From Paenibacillus sp. SC116 (lineage in GTDB: Bacteria; Bacillota; Bacilli; Paenibacillales; Paenibacillaceae): 64,000 bases of DNA. Below, one piece after another: positions 34,316-42,239 of the stretch (positions are counted from its first letter, which is position 1; each line of letters starts with the position of its first letter). The stretch is taken from positions 2,538,777 to 2,602,776 of the forward strand of contig NZ_JANIOF010000001.1 in assembly GCF_024733555.1 (NCBI RefSeq), in the 5' to 3' direction. Both the position numbers and the translations under genes were made by a program. The notes under the pieces are model-generated. The model was not told where the DNA came from, ran no database searches, and saw nothing but the letters and a program-made list of their open reading frames with translations.

Positions 34316-35491
34316 TTAATAAGCATAGGCGAATAAAGCTCGAATATGTGCGAGATATCTCGTTTTACTTGCCTCTTTCAACAAAGATGCAGGCAAGCCC
34401 GTTAACGGAATGCCGCTGGCTCCAACCGATGCAATGGCATCCTTTCTACCTAAGCTAGCTATTTTTCCAGCGAATGCAGGCTTACACATGTGCATAGAGT
34501 CACTGTTCAAATAAGCAAACACATTGTATCCGGCAGTTTCGCCCATTTGCCAAGCTAATTGTGCAGATGGAGGATAAGGATTCCCTTCTTCGTTACTAAT
34601 AATCGCACTATCTCCCACTACGAAAATGGACGAATTGGAAGTAGATTGTAAATAGTAATTAACGGCTGCACGCCCCCGCTCTACTTCAATGCCGCAATTT
34701 GCTACGACTGCATTGCCTTGTACGCCTCCCGTCCAGACTAGCGTGTTCGCTTGAAGTGACTGGCCGCCTTTTAGAAGTATCCTATTCCCTTCAACCTCAG
34801 TTAAGGGCGCTCCATTTATAAAATGAACCCCACGCTTTTTCAGACTTGTCTGCGCTCTTGTCACCAGTCCAGCCTCAAAACCTTGTAAAATAGTTGGGGA
34901 TGATTCGATATTATATAATTGTACATCTTGGGAATTTACACCCATACCAGCGCACCATTTTGGCAGCATATCCGCCAGTTCTCCTACTAATTCCACACCA
35001 GTAAGGCCGCCTCCACCAACGACGATGGTCATGTCTGCTGCATCTTTCGTGTTTCGATAAGCTTCGATACGGCCTTTGATATGTTTGCGAATCCGATTCG
35101 CATCTTCTACCGAGTTGAGCGTAAAGCTCTTCTCCCTAAGCCCCGGAATTCCGTAGAAAGCTGTTTCGCTGCCAAGTGCAATCACAAGAGCGTCATATGC
35201 ATACGTTGTACCGCTTGCCAGCTCAACTTGACTGCGATCAGGCTTAATGGACACAACCGTATCGACGCATATATCGACATGCTTACCACGCAGCAACCTC
35301 TGCAAAGGAAGTGCTATTGCTTGTTCCGAGATAGTATCAGCTGCAAGTCGATGAAGCTCTGTCATAATTTGATGCGTTGGATAACGATTAACTATGGTAA
35401 TGGATGCTTCCTCTACTGTCATATACTTTCGCAGTGTAAGAGCGCTGAGTAATCCGCCATAGCCAGCGCCTAAAATAAGTACCTTTTTCAT
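34316..35491 (-). CDS. Type II NADH dehydrogenase-like FAD oxidoreductase
   Basis: Two-dinucleotide-binding-domain flavoprotein of 391 residues. FAD motif VLILGAGYGGLLSAL at the N terminus; the NAD(P)H motif VVGGGGLTGVELVGELAD near 155-172; the second FAD contact in FVVGDSAII; and AQLAWQMGETAGYNV, typical of NDH-2. It would pass electrons from NADH to quinone at the membrane. The ATG at 35491 follows GGAGG; an upstream ATG at 35506 overlaps that site. Bacillota have several paralogues (YjlD, YumB, YutJ), and I cannot say which this corresponds to. Confidence 0.9.
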   Translation of the reverse strand: MKKVLILGAGYGGLLSALTLRKYMTVEEASITIVNRYPTHQIMTELHRLAADTISEQAIALPLQRLLRGKHVDICVDTVVSIKPDRSQVELASGTTYAYDALVIALGSETAFYGIPGLREKSFTLNSVEDANRIRKHIKGRIEAYRNTKDAADMTIVVGGGGLTGVELVGELADMLPKWCAGMGVNSQDVQLYNIESSPTILQGFEAGLVTRAQTSLKKRGVHFINGAPLTEVEGNRILLKGGQSLQANTLVWTGGVQGNAVVANCGIEVERGRAAVNYYLQSTSNSSIFVVGDSAIISNEEGNPYPPSAQLAWQMGETAGYNVFAYLNSDSMHMCKPAFAGKIASLGRKDAIASVGASGIPLTGLPASLLKEASKTRYLAHIRALFAYAY

Positions 35492-35794
35492 CAAGAGTTC
35501 CTCCATCTCCTAATAAAAGCATTTTATGTGATTGTTTTCACTTTCACTTACATAGGATCAACGCTACTTCTCAACTGCTTTTGATATCTGCAATAAATTG
35601 TCGATCTTTCGATAATTGCGTACCTCATATGTTTCGCTTGCTGCCTTTGTGATCTCGTTCACTTTGAACATTGTGTGAACTTTTACTTACAGTAAATCAT
35701 ATCCATCCTCAATTGTAAATAGTTGTTTGTGATTTTTTTATCAATGTTAAACAAAAAGCAGGGAGACATATTCCGCCTCCCCTGCTTACTCTAT
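35492..35794. other. Intergenic region, AT-rich
   Basis: About 300 bp between the NDH-2-like gene and the 57-residue ORF. It holds the terminator of the latter at 35753-35788 and presumably the NDH-2 promoter; no further gene is seen. Confidence 0.5.
35753..35788 (-). terminator. Terminator of the 57-residue ORF
   Basis: On the minus strand AAGCAGGGGAGG ... CTCCCTGCTT followed by TTTGTTT. Confidence 0.9.
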
Positions 35795-35968
35795 TTACAA
35801 CGGATCTGCATGTTTCACTGCATGTTCCCAGCTTGGGAAGTAGAACAATGCACTTCTCATCAACTCGGGGTCACTTTGCTTCACTTGTTTTTTACTCACC
35901 GAACCGCCACTCGATACGCGTTGACGTATTCGAGCGATCACCTCGTCAGGCTGTAAGGAAATATCCAT
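35795..35968 (-). CDS. Small conserved-looking hypothetical protein (57 aa)
   Basis: 57 residues beginning MDISLQPDEVIARI, after the perfect site AGGAGGTGA. Charged N-terminal helix, a Ser/Gly turn (RVSSGGSVSKKQVKQ), then DPELMRSALFYFPSWEHAV. No membrane segment. The strong ribosome site and its own terminator argue that it is a real gene. Function unknown; it reads like a small regulatory or sporulation-type protein, but that is only an impression. Confidence 0.75.
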   Translation of the reverse strand: MDISLQPDEVIARIRQRVSSGGSVSKKQVKQSDPELMRSALFYFPSWEHAVKHADPL

Positions 35969-36051
35969 CAGACTCACCTCCTCCTGAACTTCGTTATTCC
36001 CAATTGTACCCAACGCGGCATTAAGCTATACGAAATTCGTCCCATGTATAC

Positions 36052-36104
36052 AAAAAGAACCGAGGTATCTCAAGTGATTGCCACTTGATCATACGCTCGG
36101 TTCT
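36052..36104 (-). terminator. Orphan terminator upstream of the 57-aa gene
   Basis: AGAACCGAG ... CTCGGTTCT (9 bp) with inner CAAGTG/CACTTG; on the minus strand followed by a CTTTTTG tail. It lies 84 bases upstream of the 57-residue ORF, and no minus-strand gene runs into it. It could be a leader attenuator or the 3' end of a small RNA. Confidence 0.65.
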
Positions 36105-36290
36105 AGCTTGTAAATAGATATATGTCAGCACCGTTATTCCAACACTCAGAGCCCATTAATTGTAAAATAAATTCAAAAAAGACCTTATTCAACATCATAA
36201 CTTAACGGAAAGAAATAGTCTATATTTTTCCCTTTCTATTCCTTATAGTAAGGGAGCCGGCACAATTCAGAAAACGGAGTGTTGCTAACG

Positions 36291-37283
36291 ATGATGCCCT
36301 ACCAATGTCACCTTGATCCAAAGGATCTACAAACACATGTTAAGAACATTTTTGGCACGGAATATGTCGTTGCAAATATTGAAAATATGCATGGCGGTGC
36401 ACAAAAGGCCGTCTATAAGGTGAACTGTATGAATCAGTTTAGCTTTGTGCTGTACGTTTGGGATATAACCATCAATTATTTTCAACAAGAAATAGAAAAG
36501 GAACAACGATCAGAGCACCATTACAGCAGTCAACTATTTGTACAAAACTATACCTTTTTGCACGAAGTTGGTATTCGTGTACCTTATCTATACTATGTAA
36601 ATCAAGATCGACTGCGTTATTCATTTGACTTTGCATTTGTGGAGTACATAGATGCACAACCTTCAGATGCGTTTTTCCAGGCCGATCGCATGACTCAGCA
36701 CAACATATTTACAAAGACGAATGATATGCTTGCTGCTATGCACGCTAATACAAGCTGCACTTATGGAAAACTACATGAGCTTGGAAATAACAACGAACCA
36801 TGTTATGCATCAATCATGAAGAATGCACAATTGCAGCTTGATTTTGCCGCTCAACATATTGCGCATATAGCCGAACATCAAACACAGTTGCTCGATACGC
36901 TATCTACGCTAGAATCCCGGATTGAGCCACGTCAACAATACCATTTCATTCACGGTGAACTTGGACCTAACCATATCTTCATCGACCAACAGCTTGAGCC
37001 ATGCTTGATAGATATCGATGGGGCTATGTTTTTTGATATTGAATTTGAACATAGCTTCATGGCCTTTCGCTTTGATAAGCTGTATCCTTATTTTAAAAAC
37101 AATGCTCTGGATCGCAATCGCATGCTGTTCTATAAAATGCACCACCATATTTCCTATGCGGCAGGTGGCCTCAAGCTGCTTCACAGAAACTTTCCAGATC
37201 GCCAGCTGGCTGAAAGTATCGTTTCATTCAACTCCCAATGTGTACTAGCATTTCTAGCAGGCACGGATAATATGAGGTTCTAG
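36291..37283 (+). CDS. APH-like small-molecule kinase
   Basis: Protein-kinase-like fold of 330 residues of the aminoglycoside/choline kinase superfamily. The catalytic loop is FIHGELGPNHIFID (Asp of the usual HxDxxxxN replaced by Glu), and the metal-binding DFG equivalent is LIDIDGAMFFDIEFE. GGAQKAVYKVN corresponds to the nucleotide-binding loop and FVLYVWD to the Lys strand, where the canonical Lys is not evident. It could phosphorylate a drug, sugar or amine, or be degenerate. Start ATG at 36291 (GTG at 36279 possible). Its last codons are part of a repeat copied at 37930. Confidence 0.8.
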   Translation: MMPYQCHLDPKDLQTHVKNIFGTEYVVANIENMHGGAQKAVYKVNCMNQFSFVLYVWDITINYFQQEIEKEQRSEHHYSSQLFVQNYTFLHEVGIRVPYLYYVNQDRLRYSFDFAFVEYIDAQPSDAFFQADRMTQHNIFTKTNDMLAAMHANTSCTYGKLHELGNNNEPCYASIMKNAQLQLDFAAQHIAHIAEHQTQLLDTLSTLESRIEPRQQYHFIHGELGPNHIFIDQQLEPCLIDIDGAMFFDIEFEHSFMAFRFDKLYPYFKNNALDRNRMLFYKMHHHISYAAGGLKLLHRNFPDRQLAESIVSFNSQCVLAFLAGTDNMRF

Positions 37284-37292
37284 CTCTAGCAA
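37256..37292 (+). repeat. Direct repeat, copy 1 (3' end of the APH-like gene)
   Basis: 37-bp repeat sharing 35 bases with 37930-37966. The core GGCACGGATAATATGAGG is the end of the kinase gene (codons GTDNMRF and stop) plus AGCTC.AGCAA. Confidence 0.9.
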
Positions 37293-37423
37293 TAAAACGC
37301 AGACAGAAACCACTGCTTCGACATCTAAATACTATAGCGACCAGTTTTGGGGATTGTAATCATTTCATATTAGAATACAACATACTACTAAAAACTAGCT
37401 CTACAAATGAAAGGAGTAATTGA

Positions 37424-37837
37424 ATGGCGACACTGCGAGATATACAGGAATATGGAACTTATATTGAATTCTCTTTTTTAAAGTGCATACCCGGCGATTA
37501 CGAAGGATGTCGACTTAATTTCAAACACTACAAGGGAAACAGTATAGTTGATGAGTTGGACTTCGGTTGGACGAATCTGACGATTAAAAATTATGTGGAA
37601 GTGACTTCGAATTTTCCGCTTGAGGAATTAAACAATTTTAAGTTGAATAATTTGCACACCTCTTTCGAAAACCATCTATATCATTTGGAATGGACGAAGT
37701 TAGAAAAGGGCAATACGCATAAACTCCATTTTTTTGGATCTCAACAAGACTTTACGTTGATTGTAGCCGATGATGAAATCCGACAGTTTGGCCACGACTT
37801 AAAAAGCGAGTGGGAAAAAGGGCTTAATCGTGATTGA
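37424..37837 (+). CDS. Hypothetical protein (137 aa)
   Basis: 137 residues after AAAGGAG. Soluble, beta-rich and acidic (GDYEGCRLNFKHYKG, NYVEVTSNFPLEELNNF, HKLHFFGSQQDFTLIVAD). I recognise no family. The gene sits exactly between two direct copies of the end of the preceding kinase gene, so it was probably acquired or rearranged into place. Confidence 0.75.
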   Translation: MATLRDIQEYGTYIEFSFLKCIPGDYEGCRLNFKHYKGNSIVDELDFGWTNLTIKNYVEVTSNFPLEELNNFKLNNLHTSFENHLYHLEWTKLEKGNTHKLHFFGSQQDFTLIVADDEIRQFGHDLKSEWEKGLNRD

Positions 37838-37929
37838 ACTGCACCTAGTCAAGTAGACAGCATAAAAATTAAAGGCCGTTTAATTTGGGTTAATACCAGC
37901 ATAGCTGTCATAGCTCGCAAAGTAAGCTC

Positions 37930-37966
37930 AGCTGGCACGGATAATATGAGGTTCTAGCTCAAGCAA
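37930..37966 (+). repeat. Direct repeat, copy 2
   Basis: Second copy of the kinase-gene tail, 674 bp after the first, immediately followed by a perfect terminator stem. The ancestral kinase gene probably ended here, at its terminator. Confidence 0.9.
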
Positions 37967-38012
37967 CAACCCGCAAATAGCACCAGTGCCAATGGCTGCT
38001 TTGCGGGTTGTT
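37965..38012. terminator. Terminator behind the 137-aa gene
   Basis: AACAACCCGCAAA / TTTGCGGGTTGTT, a perfect 13-bp stem continued by TAGCA/TGCT. The T tail is short. It lies between converging genes and may serve the SLH gene as well. Confidence 0.8.
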
Positions 38013-38051
38013 ATACGGTTTATTGTTCAAACTTATCAATTAGTAGATGGG

Positions 38052-40832
38052 TTACTTCGAAATGAATCTTTCACCCTTTGCAGAGATAACTTCAGCAATA
38101 TGAGCTTGCGAAGCTTCTTCAATATCCCCATATGCCCAATGTGTTGTCGGAACATCCTTCCATGTTGGTTGGACTACTTCCAACAAAGGCCCACGGTTCA
38201 TCAATCTATTTAATAGCGTTACTGCTTCCGCTCTCGTAATCGAAGCATCTGGTCGGTACATTCCGTCTTTGTAGCCATGAGCGGCTCCAATTTCGGAAAG
38301 TGCTGCAATATGCTTCTCTGCCCAATGGCCTTGCACATCCTCAAAGCTGCTAGCTTTTTCAGACGTAAGCCGCTTCCAACGAGCAACCGTTGCAGCCATC
38401 TCCGCTCTAGTAAGCGGACGATTCGGTTCAAACCCGTTCTCACCTACACCAATCATAATTCCTTTAGAACTAATGGATTGAATAGCTGCAAATGCCCAAT
38501 GACTTGGTTGAACATCTTTGAATAGAGACTCTGCTGCAGGGGAAGATTTCGCTTCTTCCTGACTAAGCTTCCACAACATAACAGCAAGTTCCGCACGTGT
38601 AATCGATTGATTTGGACGGAATGTATCATCTTTAAATCCATTCATGTAGGACTTATGTTGAACGGATTGGGATTCAGGCTTATCTTTGCCCGAATCTTTA
38701 TCTTGTTCCTTTGATTCTTCTTTGTTTGGAGCAACAGGCCAATATCCTCCACCAGAACTAGAAGATTGCTTGGACTGGCGAATCACTTTAATCGTATAAA
38801 TCGTTTGCGTACTACCATCCTCTGCCGTCACAATTACCTTCAGCTCGTTCGCCCCTACTTGAAGCGGAAGTACATAACCGCCTGTAAGTGGATCATACGT
38901 TGCCCCTGTCACTGAAAGGTGAGCTTTCGGACTATACACGAGGTCGGTAACAGATAATTGAGTAATATCATGTCCAACTGTCACCTCGTATGCAGTCGTT
39001 CCACTAGCAAATGCAGGTTTTATCGTCCCTTGTGAAAGGGTCATATTCAACAACAGGGCGTTTCGGCTCGGTTGTTTTTTCACGTTAACCTTATACGTCT
39101 TCTTCGTCGTGCCATCTGGCGCTGTAACTTCAAATTGTATGACATTGTCGCCAATTTTCAGAGCAATGGGAGCAGAAGCTTGATTGCTGTCTATATCTAC
39201 TCCATTCAACTTCAACGTAGAACGGTTATCGTAAACGGCACCCGTTACACTAATATCGTATACATCATCTGTAACCGATACGGTGTAATCCGTGACGCTT
39301 GGTTCAAACGAAGGACTCAATGTACCTTGTGAGACCGTTAAATGAAGGAGATCCGCATTATCGCTTTCTGTCACCTTGAACAGCGTCGAACTATGAATCG
39401 CGCTTACACCTGTAACTTTAACCTTAATGTAGTAGTTAGCTATATCCAATGTATCTGAGACGGGGAGATTTACCACCGCACCGTTATTATTCACGATTCC
39501 GCTAACCGTAATCGCAGGAGATACCGAACGCTTATTTTCATCTAACAGCTCAACCTGTACCGCTGATCCATCCAGCACATTCGTTGTCTGAATAGCAACT
39601 GGCACACGGATTGCCTTGCCTTTCGCCGCTTTATTGGGCTCAACAGTCACACTAGAGATCGCTGGCATCGCAGCATCGATCGTTGTTGTTACGCTGCCGA
39701 CGTTGGTAACTTCAGCTTTCTTCTGAGATGTTCCTGTCAGCATAAGTGTGTCTGTTCCTGTTGCCCCAGCCGGAACAGACAGCTCAATGTTAACCGTCTT
39801 AATAGCCCCATTACCAGAAACCTCAACACTTGTTCCTTCTACTACGGTAACATTCCATCCTCTTGAGGAAGTTGCATATAGATCAAATATATCTGCTTCC
39901 TTTTGGAAGTTTTGAAGCTTAAATTGATAAGAGACTTTGCTACTAGGAGCAGTTGTCTGTGAAGGAGGCGCAATAACTTGCAGAGCACCCGCAGTCGTCC
40001 ACGTCTCAGTGGATTGAATGACCCATTTACCGTTCGTACCTAAAGTTGGATAATTCCATTGTAAATAATAACCCGCATCCGTATAATTTGCGTTCGACGT
40101 ATTCAGCAAATTCCCATTGGTTACCTGCCTATGTCCATTCCCAATGTCTCCACTATAATATTGATCTGCAGGAGAGGTATTTTTCCCTGCAAAGCCCATT
40201 AAACCAAAAAGGGACATATCATTATTTTTAACGTAGACCATGTTCAAGAGCGGATCCCAATAGGACATTGCGCTATCTTGCCCGCCAAACGTAGTATCTC
40301 CACCATGGATTAACTTGAGATTGCTGTAGGATTTAGATGCTGATTTATTTTCAATCGACCATTCTTTTTCCATATATCTTTCGTTCTGAGGATAATAGAT
40401 GGTTTGCTTCAGCTCCAAGTCGCCGGAATCGAGCAGCCATGTGATTACAATCGTATCTGGGTTAGGCATCGTAACGACGCCTTCACCCAACGGGACACTC
40501 TTCACACTACCTCCACCGGCGTAGTAAGGAGAGAAATATCTTGTAGTCGTACCCGACTCTGTATAGAACAAAGTCGTTCCCCAACCCGTATTAGAAAAAT
40601 ATTGACCTATATAGCTGTTTCCTTGCCACAAGTAAGCAGCAAGCGAACCATTATTACTTACCGTAACTTTTAATGGCTCCTGTACACCATTTATTAGCTT
40701 CCCACCGATTGTTCGCTGTTCAAGAGCAGCCTCTGCCTTATTTGCAAATGGTGTCAACACCAATGAACTGACCATGACTATAGCTATTACGAGAGCATAT
40801 ATTCGTCTTAAATTAAGATTTCTCACTACCAC
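38052..40832 (-). CDS. SLH-domain surface protein with cadherin-like repeats
   Basis: Secreted cell-wall protein of 926 residues from a GTG start (second GTG two codons on). Signal peptide at about 1-36 ending NKAEAA. Residues 40-320 form a beta-rich region of unknown family (GGGSVKSVPLGEGVV, DTTFGGQDSAMSYWDP). Next come Ig-like segments (320-490), then two cadherin-like beta-sandwich repeats (about 495-590 and 595-690; LTVSQGTLSPSFEPSVTDYT and LSQGTIKPAFASGTTAYEVT). A Ser/Gly/Lys linker precedes three SLH motifs (about 725-905: FRPNQSITRAELAVML, FEPNRPLTRAEMAATVARW, YRPDASITRAEAVTLLNR), which hold the protein on pyruvylated wall polymer. It is next to a two-component pair. Confidence 0.93.
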   Translation of the reverse strand: MVVRNLNLRRIYALVIAIVMVSSLVLTPFANKAEAALEQRTIGGKLINGVQEPLKVTVSNNGSLAAYLWQGNSYIGQYFSNTGWGTTLFYTESGTTTRYFSPYYAGGGSVKSVPLGEGVVTMPNPDTIVITWLLDSGDLELKQTIYYPQNERYMEKEWSIENKSASKSYSNLKLIHGGDTTFGGQDSAMSYWDPLLNMVYVKNNDMSLFGLMGFAGKNTSPADQYYSGDIGNGHRQVTNGNLLNTSNANYTDAGYYLQWNYPTLGTNGKWVIQSTETWTTAGALQVIAPPSQTTAPSSKVSYQFKLQNFQKEADIFDLYATSSRGWNVTVVEGTSVEVSGNGAIKTVNIELSVPAGATGTDTLMLTGTSQKKAEVTNVGSVTTTIDAAMPAISSVTVEPNKAAKGKAIRVPVAIQTTNVLDGSAVQVELLDENKRSVSPAITVSGIVNNNGAVVNLPVSDTLDIANYYIKVKVTGVSAIHSSTLFKVTESDNADLLHLTVSQGTLSPSFEPSVTDYTVSVTDDVYDISVTGAVYDNRSTLKLNGVDIDSNQASAPIALKIGDNVIQFEVTAPDGTTKKTYKVNVKKQPSRNALLLNMTLSQGTIKPAFASGTTAYEVTVGHDITQLSVTDLVYSPKAHLSVTGATYDPLTGGYVLPLQVGANELKVIVTAEDGSTQTIYTIKVIRQSKQSSSSGGGYWPVAPNKEESKEQDKDSGKDKPESQSVQHKSYMNGFKDDTFRPNQSITRAELAVMLWKLSQEEAKSSPAAESLFKDVQPSHWAFAAIQSISSKGIMIGVGENGFEPNRPLTRAEMAATVARWKRLTSEKASSFEDVQGHWAEKHIAALSEIGAAHGYKDGMYRPDASITRAEAVTLLNRLMNRGPLLEVVQPTWKDVPTTHWAYGDIEEASQAHIAEVISAKGERFISK

Positions 40833-40870
40833 TTCTCAAACCCCTTTGCCATGAATTTTAATAGGTATAT

Positions 40871-40889
40871 ATTCCTAGTCCCTAGGAAT
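40871..40889. promoter_or_regulatory. Palindrome upstream of the SLH gene
   Basis: ATTCCTAG-TCC-CTAGGAAT, a perfect 8-bp inverted repeat about 25 bases upstream of the ribosome site. It could be an operator or a leader hairpin that stabilises the transcript. Confidence 0.45.
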
Positions 40890-40959
40890 CATCATATTCA
40901 TGGCCACTGAACAAACACTGAAAATTCTTTCTATCTCCATACGAATTATCTGATATAGA

Positions 40960-40990
40960 AAAAACTGCCCGCTTGTAAGCGGACAGTCCT
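40960..40990 (-). terminator. Terminator of the response regulator gene
   Basis: On the minus strand ACTGTCCGCTT ... AAGCGGGCAGT followed by TTTTTTC. Confidence 0.9.
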
Positions 40991-41039
40991 TTCTTTTATA
41001 TGACACTCTGTATGAGATAAGTAATGATACATACCACTC

Positions 41040-42239
41040 TCAGAAGTTGAGATCATGCTCTTCGTTAAACAGCTGACTAACATGCTCATCCCACTCATGG
41101 GACAGCGCTTCTCCCAACTCTCTTTCAAATTGCTCCTTAAATTCTAGAATAAAACCTTTTGCTTTCGCCTTTTCCCCGCTATCAACGTAAATCTGCACCA
41201 TCTGCATCGCGTAATCTTCGTTCCAAGGCTCAAGACTAAGCAGCTTGCGCACACAAGGAATGGCTTTCCGATAATCTCCTTGCTTTTTCATATGATTAAT
41301 CATATCTTGCATGAGCCACAAAAATCGTTCTCGCAGCTCTTCGCGATGCACACTCATCCACAGATTATCCAACCCTTCACACCAATCACCACGATATAAG
41401 GCTAGCTTGTCTTCTAATTCCTCTACACTGGATTGCTGAGTTTGAAGATTTAGAAGTTCGTCTCTATCGTGCCATACGTCTGTCAATAGTAAGCGATACA
41501 TTCGATCACGAAACGAAACGTGAATATGTTCTTGCAGCTCCTTCTCCGCTAATGCACGACGGAGCTGATACACACACGTATGCACATATTGCTTCGCTTT
41601 ATCAGGATCCGAATTAGGGAATACATCCGTAATAATTTGATCCAAACTAACAGCACTCTTATATAGTAAATAAGCAAATAATTCTTCAACTTTGAGTGTA
41701 CGCCATTTTACAAGACCTGCAGGCGATTGGATTTGCAATTGTCCAAGACTATAAATACTTGGTACCATTGATTTTGCAACTGGTACAATAGGAATCGATG
41801 ATAGATCTGCCATTTGCTGCTGCACATCTTCTTTACGTAGTAGCGGTTGTAACTTCTCCCTAGATGTAATACTAGAATGTCGACGATGAATGCGACTCAG
41901 AGCTCTCTGTAATCGCTCAGGCTTGACAGGCTTCAATATATAATCGATAGCACTTAATTCAAAAGCTTGGACTGCGTATTGATTATAAGCTGTTACAAAT
42001 ACGACTTCGATCATAGGCTTCTGCTCAAGAAGCTGCTCTGCAAACGCCAGACCTGTAATTCCTGGCATTTGAATATCCAACAGCACGATGTCCGGCTCAT
42101 TGTGAAGCGCCCATTCTAACGCTTGCTGCGCATGTGAAAATAAAGTGATATCCCCTGCCAACGGTTCATCTTTCAATATATCTTCCATCTCACCTAATGC
42201 AGGCAGCTCATCATCTACAACTAGTATCCGATAGGTCAT
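41040..42239 (-). CDS. Response regulator with BTAD/SARP-like output
   Basis: 399 residues. The receiver is at 1-120 with all active residues: acidic pair VVDDE, phospho-Asp in VLLDIQMPG, Thr in FVTAYN and Lys in ILKPVKPE. After a linker comes a winged-helix segment (about 170-245; WRTLKVEELFAYLLYKSA, QYVHTCVYQLRRAL) and a C-terminal helical BTAD-type region with TPR-like repeats (about 270-390). It resembles SARP activators fused to a receiver. Its ATG overlaps the sensor kinase stop (ATGA). Likely targets include its own operon and perhaps the adjacent SLH gene. Confidence 0.93.
   Translation of the reverse strand: MTYRILVVDDELPALGEMEDILKDEPLAGDITLFSHAQQALEWALHNEPDIVLLDIQMPGITGLAFAEQLLEQKPMIEVVFVTAYNQYAVQAFELSAIDYILKPVKPERLQRALSRIHRRHSSITSREKLQPLLRKEDVQQQMADLSSIPIVPVAKSMVPSIYSLGQLQIQSPAGLVKWRTLKVEELFAYLLYKSAVSLDQIITDVFPNSDPDKAKQYVHTCVYQLRRALAEKELQEHIHVSFRDRMYRLLLTDVWHDRDELLNLQTQQSSVEELEDKLALYRGDWCEGLDNLWMSVHREELRERFLWLMQDMINHMKKQGDYRKAIPCVRKLLSLEPWNEDYAMQMVQIYVDSGEKAKAKGFILEFKEQFERELGEALSHEWDEHVSQLFNEEHDLNF

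Noticed and set aside
36040-36290. T-box or riboswitch leader before the 57-aa gene
   Set aside because: No T-box consensus or known riboswitch core is visible; only the terminator stem is supported.
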